A DNA stretch of 64,000 nt from Takakia lepidozioides. Lineage: Eukaryota; Streptophyta; Takakiopsida; Takakiales; Takakiaceae. The notes under the pieces are model-generated. The model searched no databases. It saw nothing but the letters and a program-made list of their open reading frames with translations, and was not told the DNA's origin. The position numbers were made by a program, and so were the translations under genes. Each line of letters begins with the position of its first letter. The stretch's first letter is position 1. Where the stretch lies: positions 80,005,171-80,069,170 of the forward strand of contig CM060732.1 in the NCBI GenBank assembly GCA_030704615.1, read 5' to 3'. Positions 22,885 to 35,300 of this stretch are shown here, in pieces.

Positions 22885-23970
22885 ATGGACGTGGAAGCAA
22901 AACCCGATGATATACTGATCACGGAAAGCCCGCTTATACGGCCTCTTCGACAATGTTTGCAAACAGCAAAACCAGGACCCTTCAACAGGAAAGATCTCCA
23001 TTGGAAGAGTGAGACGCAATATGGGTTTATGGGTGTGCGAGTGAAAGTTGAAAAGGCCTGCATACCTTGGGATAGAGTTGGTGACTTTGTCCTGGGAGAG
23101 GAGAGTCTGGAGGACTACCCCACTCAGTTTTGGGTGAATGTCCATTCTAAAGTGGAACCCGGCTCGCGAAAAGCACCCAGAGCCAACACATTTATGTCCA
23201 GTACTATGTGTGCACCATCCTCAGTCCTTTTGACGTTTCATTGCATGTCTGTTGCCATTTTTTGTTTCACGAGTTCTCTGATTTTATGCTTCCTCAAGTC
23301 GTTGGCGATTTTAGAATTTTCTGTCCAGGTATCAATGCTGCTACGGTCCTGATGACAAGCGCACCAATAAGGCAATAGTGGAGGATCCAAAACACAAGCG
23401 TGGAGGACCTCTTGTGGGTGCTGGAACATCTTGCCCTCATAAAGGCCCAAGGAGAAAGAAGTCGGAGTATGGAGAGTCTCACAAGCGTGGTTGCCATTGT
23501 TGTTTCAAGGTCCGGCAATGCTATCTCGCCCCTGACATCTGTGTCCTCACGTACTACAACAACATGGAGCATACAGATGCGCAAGGGAAACCCTCGCATG
23601 GGAAGTCCGCAGAGTTCAGGAACACCCGCCACGCCTATGCACCACACATTAGCGAGGAATTGAAAGCCTGGGTCGTCGAGTGTTTGTGCCGAGGCCTGTC
23701 GGTCGCCCAAATCATGATGGAGCATAAAGAGCACGTGATGAACAACACCGGCTTGGGCAATGCATGGACCCGCGATGATTTCTTGTTGGAGCAAGATGTT
23801 CGCAACCTTGCCGAGAAACGTGCGTGGCAAACCTTCAAAAAGCACGCCGATGATGCGGAGAGTGTGCGCATGTGGAGAGATCAGAATCATGCGTCCGTTT
23901 TTTTCTATCAAGAGGAGAAATTAGAGCCAACATTCGAGCATTTTGATGGAGATTTGACATTCACTATTGG
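22885..23970 (+). pseudogene. MULE transposase, N-terminal zinc-binding/DNA-binding part
   Basis: Exon 1 (22885-23195) and exon 2 (from 23329) join in phase through an AT|GTCCAG donor and CTGTCCAG|G acceptor. Exon 2 contains a Cys/His cluster (YQCCYG, then CPHKGPRRKK, CHCC, ending near NNMEH) typical of the N-terminal DNA-binding module of MULE-type transposases. It is followed by a helical region (HISEELKAWVVECLCRGLS, VAQIMMEH) and HFDGDLTFTIG, the conserved lead-in to the DDE core. The frame then runs into foreign sequence and stops (TGA at 23989-23991). The DDE core, expected to continue from FTIG, is not found anywhere in the window. The C-terminal part resumes at 38014 and 42624. It is therefore inactive as it stands. 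Confidence 0.75.
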
Positions 23971-23984
23971 TGAAAAAAACCATT

Positions 23985-24490
23985 CGGTGTGAGACCATCC
24001 ACTGGCTGTTTTCACAGCTTCAGCAAGTTTGGAGGCCACGTGTTCTTTTGCAAACACCGCCACGTGGATCCTAAACGTACAAAGGGTGTGGACTTGTCCA
24101 CACCTACGGAAAAATGATGCGACACCCTGTCACCTGGGCTCGACGACATGTGGGCAACGGTACGGGCAACACGTGTATTTTGGAGAGGACGGCACGTGGC
24201 GTAATCTGCATGGAGTGGGTGTGTAGTATTTTACTGCCTATACTGTAGGTCATTCCACATAGCTGTGGAGCATACCATAGTGGGTGTGAAATATTCTACT
24301 GCTGATGTTGTAGGTCATTCCACAAAAATGTGAAGGATGCCACAGGCAAGCTGCGGTTGATTTCACATATTTGTGACGTCATGGTGTGCACAATTAATCC
24401 ACAGGCATTATGATCATATCACAAATCGTGATACTGTCCACACTGTCAGTTTCACAGTCCATGTGAAATATGACTCATATACATAAACAC
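23985..24490. repeat. Left subterminal palindromic repeats of the CACTA element
   Basis: Short inverted motifs recur every 20-60 bp: TTCACAG, GCCACGTGG, GTGGACTTGTCCACACC, CCACATAGCTGTGG, TTCCACAAAAATGTGAAGG, TTCACATATTTGTGA, TCACAAATCGTGA and TTCACAGTCCATGTGAAA. A similar set stands at 37740-38012. Subterminal repeats of this kind are the binding sites of TNPA-type proteins in CACTA elements. Confidence 0.7.
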
Positions 24491-26329
24491 ATTTCCAAAG
24501 CACCACGGCAACAACCTGCTCATGACATGTACAATTGACTAAGCATGGCCAGAACAACAGAAAAAATGACCAGATGCAAGGGTGCTTCAAAGTTGGGTAC
24601 GCCCTTCATTGCCCAAATACAGTTTAGTCTGAACATGCAAGTATTGCAGAGTCTACACTGCTGATCACAACCCCACAATGTACCCAAATCCTACATTGAT
24701 GCGCAAAATCACGAAGAAAAGGTGAAATCGATATGAAGTGGCGTTCAGTCAAAATTGCCTTCAAACTGAGGATCCCCCACAACCTCATGTTCGGGTCAGT
24801 TTGAGGAACTTGGCAGACCACAGGGCCGTGCTGCCTATAGTGTCACTAAGCATCACAACGGGAGGCCTAACATCATTGTTGGGGTATGGTAGAGCAACAT
24901 CTGCCCCATGTACTACTTCAACCGAGACAACATGATAATCGGCATACATAAGCCTGCCAGTCAGTCGACATGCCCAATATATGGCCCACGTCTGCCTTCC
25001 GTTTGGGTGCATTGGGGTCAAACATTGTGACCTTGTCACCAACCTGAAACTGGAACAGCCAACATCACCAATGTGTGCCCTTGTCATTTGTTATGCACAT
25101 GAAACAATTATGGACAGGGAAAACGCGAGATGTCATCATATATATAGTCCTGCAAACAAAATACGGATGTACTTCCACGAAGGGAAACTTACAACAGGAG
25201 CCGGCGCTTTGAAACTTCCCATACGGCTCCCATCAACGTTGCTGGCAGCAAGTCTTGCGGACTTCTTGGTCATCTTCATCGCAACAATTTCCTTTGGTGG
25301 CTTCTGAATCAATAGAAACCCACACATGTACACAGAATTCATGAACGGCCTGCAGGTATTGCATAATCGACTTGGAACAGCACAAGAATATAGGAACACG
25401 AGTACTTACCTTCCGAACAACGGCCAATTTTGTTGTTGAATCAATGTTCTTCCCTGCCCCAACAATAACCACTCATGTGCCCTTAGCCCCTGCCCCTATG
25501 TCTTGGGCAGTCTGTCTAAGTTCACTGCCGGTGTGATCCTCCACTACAGGCACTCCCTTCTCAATAAGGGGGGATAGGTCATCATTGGCACCATAATTAA
25601 GGCAAGGATCGTCACATGCCATGTTCTAAACTTTGTCCTCACCTGTGGCATCTTCTTCCACAATACTGCCCCCTTTCCTTTGTCCACTGCCTCCACTGCT
25701 AGGAGGCTGCTCACCTGTACTTGTCATTTCCACAGTAGCCGCAGGTGGGACAATACCATGAACAGGGGGCGACAACTCACACACAATGTTTGATGCTGAT
25801 GGAGATTCATCCCTCGGCAGGTCCAAACCGAGCTTCGCTGCCAATGCCATGTTGAACTTCTCTGTCTTAGATACTGCAGCAGCAAACATGGATTTCACTA
25901 CCTGCAATTCCAATTTGTGCTCCATTGAGCTGGCCTCCATTGTATGTTTCCATCCTTCCAAGCCATGAAGCCGAGAATGCTCCAAGGCCCTGCCACAAAT
26001 AGAGTGGAAATACGATTCAATACATCGATCGCACTAGCCATGCGAGGTAATTTATTGGCATATGTACAAGAAGGCAAAACCATAAATAATTGACAAGCAC
26101 ATCATTGCAACAAATGCAGGTGGGTTAGTTAGTTACAGAACGGGTGGCCCCTGCTGAATCAGAACCATACCCCTTGTTGCTATTCTTGCTCCCCGAAATT
26201 TCGGATAGAAGTGGAGGTCGACCACTTGTCTTAGCCTACACATGGACAGGATATGGGAATATTAGTGCCATCCTCTAAGAGTAAGATACAAATGACAAGA
26301 CACCTCGCTACCTGAATATATTGGCAATG

Positions 26330-26872
26330 TCATGAGACAGGCAGATTTACCAAACATTCATCAACGCCACTAAGGCCACTGCGTCCAGATCTCGAAGGGG
26401 CACCAACATGCCCCCGTGCATGCTTGCCATTATCACGACTCTTTTGCCATTCGGGCGTGTTCCAATGCCTCACTAATTCTGCCCAAGTCTTGTCCGCAAC
26501 ATAGTGGGGCTTAGGTTTGCCACGGGAGTACACTTTTCTAAACAGTTTGATGCGCTGGTATTTAATGACGCCTCCAATCTCAGTTCGAAGTTGGGCGCCA
26601 ATTATCCCAGGAGGTAAATATTCCCAATCATCTGCTAATAGTTCACCCACCTCGTCAATCAGACTTTGAGGTTGAAGATGGATGGGCACAGAACAGTCCA
26701 GCACACGTTGGCATTGCCCTCGCAGGGCTGCCAGCCAGTCATCCTTTTTGCCACAGGCAACTATGAATCTCTTTTGCCCAGCAGCCACATTTGCACAAGC
26801 CGTTTCCTTCAAGTCATTCCGTGCTACTCTCCTTGCCTTGCGCAAAAAATTGGCTCTGTCCTTGCCAGTCAA
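26330..26872 (-). pseudogene. Ptta/En/Spm transposase domain (PF03004-like) exon of the TNPA-like gene
   Basis: This 180-residue stretch has LPPGIIGAQLRTEIGG, then KYQRIKLFRKVYSRGKPKPH, KTWAELVRHWNTPEW and a following Lys/Arg/His-rich SRDNGKHARGHVG. That is the usual order of the plant En/Spm Transposase_24 family (a Trp-containing helix followed by a Ser/Asn/Arg-rich segment). The upstream Pro-rich coding is in the same frame, separated by one TAA (GCG TAA CAT), most simply a CAA-to-TAA change. The domain is thought to serve DNA binding in CACTA transposition. Confidence 0.75.
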
Positions 26873-28299
26873 ATGTTACGCATCTGGAGTCATATTGGAA
26901 TCACGGGCCTCCTCTCCTCCCTCACAACCTGCAACATGGGGCCCTGCGGGCGGACATGAACCCTGCCACGCACCAACGTGGGGTGTGGGGTGGACAGGAA
27001 CATAACCTGTGCTCGGAGCTGGTGAGCTTGGGAATTGAAGAGGCCGCGAAGCGGTGCAATTGGGTGAAGCGGTGGGCTGCCTGGAATAAGGGCCATGCAG
27101 CGGCGCACTATACATGGGGCTTCTGGGATACGTTGCCTGGGGAGGATACGCAGGTGGGGGAGGGTTGGGGTGAGGGTACCACACACCTTCGTGGTAGTGC
27201 CCATGCTGAACAGGAGCATGTTGTGCTTCCCCAGTTTGCGGAAATGCCCCCACACGGAACTGCAGGACTACTTGGACCTGCACATGATCGGTTCTCCCCT
27301 GACGGGCTGTTTGCATTGTAGGACTGAGAAAAGGGCGGGTGAATTTCAGGGGCGGCTGGAACATGAGCAGTCTGTTGTTGATATTGTGCATACCTCTGAA
27401 TGCCAGGGGGATAAAACACACCAGTGTTAGGTGGAAAAGAGGGAGGGCCTCTTCCATCCGGGGTTGGTTGAAGACGTGGGGAGGGATGGTTGAAGACACC
27501 TGCCGGAGCAACTCCCTTCTTCTTTCTCACTGCATCCTGCAAATCAACATGTGGGAAAGAGTTATGTAGGAAGATAAAGCATGAACATCATGTAGGATAC
27601 ATCAACAAAAAACGCGCTCTATAATATACATACACTGAATGCAGCAGAAATCGCACCCAAAATGCATTTACGTCTGATCCATTGAACACGCCAAACGTCA
27701 CTGGGGAAGTCCTCCTTGTATGTTTCGACCCTCTTTGGGGGTTCTTTGGGGAATCCCTTCTAGGCACAATCTGGCCCCGATGACCATTGTACATATCAAT
27801 GAGAGTACAATATGATAATGGCTGATAATGGCTTCACATATTATCAACATATGACAATAGAGGGGGCAAGAAGATGGGGGAGGAAGAGTCGTGAGCGCCC
27901 CCTCTCGGACATGGCTGGCTGATGAGGCGGTTAGCATCGTGCTCCTGGGGGTTCCTCCTCTCCCACTACAATTTCTTTCTTGTCTAGACATGACACCACA
28001 ATATGCAGCCCCCTACCTGTCCAGGTCCCTCCCTCCCACAACCCCCTTTGCAATTTTTGGGTATTAAGACAGGCCATCACAAGTTTGAACCTCCTGTGAG
28101 GGAGTCAGCAATCTGTAGAGTTGCATTGCATGCATTGCGGGCAAATACGTATACTTCATTAGGCGGAGGGCCAAATGCGTCGAGGACAGGATGACAACAA
28201 CACAGTGCACTCACAGGCAATGAAAAAAGTAAGGAAGGAAGAACTTATAAGGGTTTAGGACAGACGCTAATTAGGCCCAATTGGTACCTCGCAATGTAC

Positions 28300-29620
28300 A
28301 GGAGTGGCCCCCAATGGCTTTTGGGACCAAAGGGGAAAAAAAAAAAAAAACATGAGCCAAAACCATAACCATAAGCAGCCCAAAATGAGGTAAATGGACT
28401 GGTGCCTTATAATGACTTTGAAATGCATAAAGACCTTACGAGACCAAACCCTAAACTACGAAGCAGATACATTAAAATCAGGGCCATTACCATCTCAATT
28501 ACTGAATGAGACCAAAAGGAAAAAAACAATATTTCTGTTTCCTGGGGATCTTTGAGAACAGATTGGGCTGAAAGCGGGAAACTTTACATTAACTAAGACA
28601 GAGTGGGCCTTCTAATGTCTGTGAAAAGCTCAAAGAACTTATGCACCAAAAAAGAAAAAACCATAACGAAATTGGCACTTCAGCCACTGTGAAAAGCACA
28701 AAGAGTTTGTGAGACGAAAAAGAAAGCCACAAGCAAAAGGAGACAGCCTCCGCCATTATTGGTCGCCATTAAGAAAAAAACACAAGCAAGAAGAGACAAA
28801 GCCAGTAGCCATGAGCAGCCCATAGGCTCGGCGATGAAGGAAGATGTGCATAAGATTGAAATCCTGCCTTCACAAAAGCTGCCAAGCATGAATGACCTCG
28901 TAGTATAGAGAACAGTAAAATTAATGTGGATGGTAACCAATGGGGAAACTCTGAAGATGAGAGTAAAGCAGCAAACAAAACGTGATATGAAATGAAACGG
29001 TCCTTCAAAATCATTGTGAAGAGCTCAAAAGTTTATGAGACCAAAGGAAACCCACAAGCAAGAAGAGACAAAACCACAGCCATAAACAGCCCATAAGCAT
29101 CTACTGTCTTGCATCCAAACACACACGCATGAGCAGCCCAAAGGTAACCCTCCTGGACATAAGCTCCCAAGCATTTCTCATGGCACAAAATGGAAAAAGG
29201 TATAGAAGACTTTTATAACAGATTTGGGTTCCAAGGAATAGACAGTAGAATCTCCCTTGTATCATGAGGTATAGAGGGCAAGAAAGTGGTGCTTCATACT
29301 GCTAGTGGAAAATGGAAACAACTGTTGGGACCAAAAGGAAAAACAAATAAAAAGACGCAAATCCAGAGGCATGAGCAGCCCCAAAATATCGGGGAATGAC
29401 GGGATTCCCCAAGGGTCCACTCCAAATGCACGTAAGCTGCCAAGCATTTCTGATGAGACCAAAGTGTACAAAAAATGAAAATAGGAGCCAAACCACATGC
29501 ATGAGCACACCAAAAGCAACTACTGCAAAGGCAACGGCCAAAGGATCAAAGCTCCCAAGCATACAAGCATTGCTGGACTTTAAAATAGAATACGTCACTG
29601 ACAAATTGGGTTCCAAGTAG
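28300..29620 (-). repeat. Degenerate repeats in a large intron of the TNPA-like gene
   Basis: About eight or nine diverged copies of a module share GAGACCAAAAGGAAAAA, then CACAAGCAAGAAGAGACAAA, then CATGAGCAGCCCATAAGC, at irregular spacings of about 60-280 bp. A second recurring piece is AAGCTCCCAAGCAT (near 29160, 29430 and 29550). No convincing coding region lies in this interval. Confidence 0.7.
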
Positions 29621-30701
29621 TAGACAGATCAATGTCCCGTGCAACTGGTGAAGTCCTTTCATTCCCCCCACTCATGTGCACCCATTTGAAAATAGAGGGG
29701 AGCACATTGCAAAAGCCCATTGCTTGCCATTGCAACTTCTTTACTTGGAAGATGTGACCCTTATCCCAACCGTGCTCGGGGCATTCTCATATCAAGCACA
29801 TGAACCCTGCCAAAAACCTAAAAAAATCACAAAGCAAATGCCCACTTACCTCTCGTGGAAGAGGAGCTGGCCGTTTGGGTGCCCTCTGAGCATGCGTTGC
29901 ATTGGGAGGCTCGGTCAGTCCACATGCACCACTGATGTAGTTCTCCAAATCTGATGTAGTTGTCCACATCATCTCCATCCTCGTCCTCCTCTAGGTCCTC
30001 GTCCATTTCCTCCTCCGAATCGTCGTCATCATCTATTTTGTAATCCTCATCGAGCTCCTGATCACACTCGTCGAGTTCCTCTACCTCAGAGCCCACCAGC
30101 TGGGGAGTCTCGGGCTCTTCCTCCGCCATCGAAGGTAATGCTAGTTCTTTCAAGCGCCCGCTTCGTCGAGGAGGCCCGTTCCACACAACTTTGGAGCTCC
30201 TAGTCGGCCGTTGTACACTCCTGGCTATGTTGCGCACACATTTCCAAAATCCTGTGAGAATCTTGCCCTAAACAAAAGGCGGTCGTGAAAGTGCCATCAC
30301 CATCAAACCTATGGGGGGGAAAAGCAGTAGGCTAATGTGGTGGGAAACCCCTACTCACTAACTGTGTAGCATGCATACTAAGGACAAGGGTGATCTGCTC
30401 ACCTGCGCGCAACGCTCCCAATGTTCAGCTGAGACAACGTCTCCTTGTTGGCTGCTATGCGCCTCTCTCGCTCTTCCTCGTAGGCAGTGTGTGGAGGGGT
30501 GTCGGGTGTAGAGGCCTTGGGTGCAGAGGGCTTGGGTGCGGGTGTGCGGGAAGCCAGTGCAGTCGGGTAGGGTCTTCTTGCGGAGGTGGTGGGGGCACGG
30601 GCACTATGCGCTTGGGGGGTCCTGCTGCTGCGTATCCGTGCCATGGCGGGTTCCTCCTCGTCGCTCAAATTGCAGTAATCGACCTCAAACAAGACTACCA
30701 T

Positions 30702-30869
30702 GATCTACTGATCAAACAATAGAAGGAGCGCATGTAGGAAACAGAGGGGAGGTGGACCCGCCATACGAATACTCCAACGCCTGCAAGCCAGGCGTAGGTT
30801 CCCCACATCCAAGCACTCGCTGACTTCCCACTTCAAAAACTACTCAAACCCAGAAGCGTTTCGTCATAA
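30702..30869. promoter_or_regulatory. Divergent promoter region between TNPA-like and tnp2 genes
   Basis: Only about 170 bp separate the start codons of the minus-strand TNPA-like gene (30701) and the plus-strand tnp2 N-terminal exon (30870). A shared bidirectional promoter is inferred from spacing and orientation. I see no convincing TATA box. Confidence 0.4.
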
Positions 30870-33800
30870 ATGAGAGAGGTCGGAACTAGAAACACTCGGC
30901 GCCGCAGTATGGTGCCCGATACTTACGTAAGACTTTGGCAAATCGAGGAACGACGTGCAACTAGACTGGGTCTTTCAAAGATAATGTGTCCCTGCAATGA
31001 CTGCCATGGGGGTCGACTCCAATTCGTGGAAACTGCCAGATTGCATTTGCTTGCCAACGACCGGGATCCACTGAGAAGTGACGTGCATCTCTCGCCTCAC
31101 TTCTCGCAGACATAACTTAGGATGAAGCCCTTAGAATGCTAATGTTGAACGGCCCTCTACTGTACATGTACGGTGGACTACTGTATGGAAACTAGCACGG
31201 TCAAATAGGAGATTCCCTGTTTTATGCAACAAGTTACATTTTGGACAAGACTATACTCTTATACTTTGGAGGTGAACATGCAGGTGGAGAGTGTTGACTC
31301 CGAAGACGAAGACTTTGTGGAAGATCGTAGCCCCCCTGAGGATGATGTTCCGAGACAGATTAGCCCTGTTCCTGTTCGTGGTGGAGAGAATCTAGACCCC
31401 GACGTCGACATCATTCGCATGTTGTAGGAAACGTTTGCAGTTGCAGATAATGTACAAAGCACCATTAATGAGGATGAAGGGCTTGGAGAAGACGAGCGCC
31501 ATCATGATGGACAAAGTCATGGGGATGGGGATGACGGTCCTGCTTTCCAATTTCAGCATCAAGCAACCACACCTCTGTATGTTGGCTGCCCCACCAGCTG
31601 CTTGAGTGCGACGTTGCTCTTGCTCAATGTTAGTGCTACTCATGGTGTCACAAACGCAGCGATGGATGAGCTTCTGAAACTTTTGCACGGACATCTATTG
31701 CCTAAAGGGAACTTTTTGCCCAAATCTCATTACGAAGCGAAGAAACTTATAACAAAAGTTGGGCTTAATTACGATAGCATCCATGCTTGTGAGAAGGGAT
31801 GTGTGCTATATAGGGGAGATCTGCAGGATGCACCATCTTGCCCTAAATGTGGGGCGCCTCGGTACATCCCTGGCATGAAGACGTTGGTTCCACAAAAGGT
31901 CTTGCGGCATTTCCCCTTGATTCCCCGGCTGCAGCGCATGTACAAGTGCAAGGAGATATCTAAGCTTATGGTGTGGCACACGGGGAACCAAAGTCAAGAT
32001 GGGAAGATGAGACACCCGCCTGACAGCCTTGCATGGAAATACATTGACGATACATGGCCTGCTTTTGCAGCTGAACCTCGCAACTTGCGACTAGGTCTGG
32101 CATGGGATGGTATCAATCCCTTTGGTGATAAATCAACAAAATGGTCTACGTGGCCTGTCTTGCTCATGAACTACAACCTTCCTCCTTGGCTGAGCACAAA
32201 GCCTTTTTTTATGATGTTGACACTCTTAATTCCAGGGCCGACATCCGTGAAGAAGACCAATGCGGATGTGTTCTTGCAACCTCTGGTGGATGAGCTGACC
32301 GTGTTGTGGGAAGGTGTTAGGGCTAATGATGCATCTCGCAATGAAGGATCAAGGACCTTTGTCATGAGAGCCATTCTGATGTGGTCAATACATGACTATC
32401 CTGCATATGCCATGCTAGCAGGGTGTGCAGTTGGGGGCTACAAGGCTTGTCCCGTGTGCGGGCCCAATCTTGATGCCAAGCACTCCAGTGCACTGAGCAA
32501 AATGGTGTACCAGGGGCACAATTTTTTTTTACCAACAGGCCATCCATATAGACGCAATCGCAACCACTTCAATGGAGCCTCCGATCACAGACCACCCCCC
32601 CCCCTCCCCCCAAGTATCCACTGTGGATCAGCTCCAAAATGCGGAGGAAAACGAGAGGTTCATGGAAACATTCGGCAGACGTCCCCGGAATGTGTGCCCT
32701 GCCAAATCCCATGGCATGAAGCGAAGGTCGATCCTTTGGAACCTGCCATATTGGAAGGTGGGTATGTCTTCATTGTTTGTTTGTCGGCAGGGCTGATTTC
32801 ATAGTTGCATGGATACAGTTGTAAGGATCATCACACACGACTTAGATTTCAGCCTAATGCAAATTGCATGAAGCAAGTTTGGAGTCGCCTATGTATGGCA
32901 CATGTAGCAGCAATATGGTTGTTTCCATGAAAATGTCTGGCTTTTGTCTCTCAGGATATTGTCTGCAGTATGCAAGACTGGTTTCTTCCTTTTCCCATTA
33001 TTAAGATGTCATCTCTTGGCTTTACCATCAAAGTATACCATATTGATGGTGGTTCCATGATTGCAGGATTTGTTGATATGGTATACCCTTGATGTTATGC
33101 ACTGTGAAAAAAACATTTCTGAAAACATATTGCGCACCATATTGGGGGAAAAGGACACAGTAAAGAGCAGGAAGGACATGGAGAATGAGGGCATACAACC
33201 TCGCTTATGGTTAAAACCCCACCCCGGAGATGGCAGGAAGTTGGTGAAGCCACAGGCTCCTTATGTGTTGAATCGACAAGAAACTACTACCTTCTATGCA
33301 ACTTTGGGTGCTCTAAAGACACCGACAGGGTATGGTGCTTCATTTAAGAAGCATATTGCTAAGAACAAGCTTTCACACATGAAGAGTCATGCCATCTACT
33401 GATGCAACAAGTTCTACCTTTGTGCATTCGAGGTTTGCTAGGCAAAGGTCCAAGGCTCGCAATCATGAAGCTATCTCGTGTATTTCGCGCATTGTGCATG
33501 AAAACAGTGGATCCCGAGGAACTACCAGCCCTGAAGGAGGATGTGGTTGTAACGCTTTGTTTGTTGGAGAAAGAGTTTCCCCCCTCATTCTTCGATCTCA
33601 TGACCCACCTTGTGCTACACCTTGTGGATGAATTGGAGGTTTGTGGTCCTGTTAGTTCACGTTGGATGTACCCCATCGAGAGGTACATGAAAAATTTGAA
33701 GGGATATGTGAAGAGCTATGCCCGGCCAGAAGGTTGCATGGCCAGCAGGTATTCTCTTGATGAGGCTCTTGGCCTCCTCACAGAGTACATGGCTGCATTT

Positions 33801-35031
33801 CCAGGAACTCGTAGAAGGGTCTGGGATTCCAACGAAGAAGAAAGTGTTGTGGGAGAAGTATTAGAGGGCGAAGGAACTCCAAGGAAACTGTCGGCTGAGC
33901 TTCGAGCCAGTGCACACGACTATGTGCTTCACAACACGGCATGCATGAGACCGTTTCTGAGGTAAGTATACATCATTTATTTAGCTTCACATGCTAACTC
34001 TGGGGTATTTTTCCGGATACAAAATTCGCGCATTCTCAATTTTCACTCAGCCTCTTTGTACATATTATGGTTCTGACTAAGTGTGAATTGAGTATGACCA
34101 GACTTTATGATATTGAGAAGCTACCATAGAATCAGCCAGAGCCGAATTTCGAGCCACATACAGCACCCAAGGGAGAAATGCACACCAACGCACCGTTCCA
34201 TACAACGAAAACATGTTGCCTTTGCCTGCTTTTCATATGTGGATACAGTCGGCAGTACAAAATGTTGTTTCAAGAGGAGCAGCGTATGATGCAAATATTC
34301 GTCATCTGTGTAAGCCACCAGGGTTTGTTGCTCGTTCATTTCGCTCTATGTGGGCATACGGAAATCACTACAGAGTGGTGGAAACAGGTGTGGTTGATTA
34401 CCATGTCACATTCGACTCTGGGGTTGCACAGATTTTTGCCGAAGAGTCAACGGGAAGGGGTGTGGATGGTAACCCTGTCATGAACCAGCTGCAATATGTT
34501 GGTGTTGTTCGTGAAATTTTACAGCTTCAGTATGGTGCTGTCACTCCTGTAGTATTCATATGTGAATAGGTCAGAGCAAGCTTGACAGGTCGCAACCGCA
34601 CCATGAAGAAGGATGAGTATGGTTTCCTACTCATGGACTTCGATCGCATGCTGCCACCGGGAGATGAACCATTCACATTTCCATGGCAAGTCGAGCAAGT
34701 TTTTTTTGCAGATGAGCCCTCCAACGCTGGTAACTGGAAAGTAGTACTTCAGAAGGAGCCGCGCTCACGGCGCGTGGTACATGATGTCACTGGTGCCAGC
34801 TTGGGTGAGAATGAGTCATGCGTAAGGATGCAAGTGGCGGAGGCATTGGAGGATGTGAATCCCAATATAGAATTTGGACCTTCAACGACCCTTACCGAAG
34901 TTGAGATGGCTACTATTGCTATGATGGGGCCCCCACGAAGGGACGAACCATGGCACCGAGATAGTGAGGATTGCAACACTGACCATGAGTGTAGTGAAAA
35001 TAGTAGCGATGAAGATGACTACATCTGGTAA
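30870..35031 (+). pseudogene. tnp2-type CACTA transposase (TNPD-like), degenerate
   Basis: Domains in order: transposase-associated N-terminal domain (30870-31115; IMCPCNDCHGG, then ARLHLLANDRDP), an acidic linker, and the tnp2 core (31602-32757; zinc motif CPKCGAPRY, then NLPPW, FFMMLTLLIPGP, FVMRAILMWSIHDYPAYAML, ACPVCG). An intron follows (32758-33066; WK|GTGGGT and TTGCAG|G), then DLLIWYTLDVMHCEKN. DUF4218 (33402-33965; RWMYPIERYMKNLKGYVKSY) and DUF4216 (34213-35031; FRSMWAYGNHYRVVE, FDRMLPPGDEPF) complete the usual tnp2 order. The enzyme cuts and joins CACTA ends. Lesions: in-frame TAG at 31425-31427, a frameshift in the poly-C tract near 32593-32610, a one-base loss near 33400 and TAG at 34567-34569. 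Not functional as is. Confidence 0.85.
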
Positions 35032-35300
35032 AAGGACAATAGCGTCATGTTGACATTTAAACTGACACACTGAGTGACATTTTGAGTTCCAAATCACAGG
35101 ACACCCTGTGCTTCAGCCACTGGCCTGGTAAAAGGACAATAGCATTATATGACATTTTGAGTGGCACACTGAGGGGTATTTTGAGTCCCAAATCACAGGA
35201 CATCCTGTGCTGCAGCATCCACTTGTTGCGGTTATTTTCCCTGTGAATGTAGCAGCGAGGAAGATGATTCCTGGTAAAAGGGCAATAGAGTCATGTTGCT
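35028..35300 (+). repeat. Tandem duplication of the tnp2 3' end
   Basis: Units of about 100-110 bp begin near CTGGTAAAAGGACAATAG, include the stop region of tnp2, and continue through GACATTTTGAGT and CAAATCACAGGACA(C/T)CCTGTGC. Two near-complete copies start at about 35028 and 35133. A third partial copy starts near 35272 and is itself preceded by a GAGGAAGATGATTCCTGG variant of the coding end. Confidence 0.75.

Larger units (their letters stand above)
25626..30701 (-). pseudogene. TNPA-like accessory transposase gene of the CACTA element (multi-exon)
   Basis: The probable first exon, 30701-30403, encodes a basic Pro/Ala/Arg-rich N-terminus and ends at a GTGAGC donor. A second block at about 30260-29830 is very acidic (DECDQELDEDYKIDDDDD). 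A Pro/Tyr-rich block at 27536-26876 leads into 26872-26330, which holds the plant transposase Ptta/En/Spm signature (see that entry). A last block at 25985-25626 contains a short helical region (ASSMEHKLELQVVKSMFAAA). TNPA-type proteins bind subterminal repeats. The blocks lie in the right order on one strand, but I could not phase every intron. The Pro-rich block changes frame and has an in-frame TAA near 26879, so this copy is probably broken. Confidence 0.65.

Noticed and set aside
22178-22900. Long minus-strand frames rich in Trp-Ala-Asp repeats
   Set aside because: They are translations of the AGTCYG array. Several frames on both strands stay open because the unit lacks stop codons.
27108-27542. 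Pro/Tyr-rich block as an independent host protein (e.g. RNA-binding)
   Set aside because: It is in the same strand and, after a shift, the same frame as the En/Spm domain at 26330-26872, so it is read as part of the TNPA-like gene.
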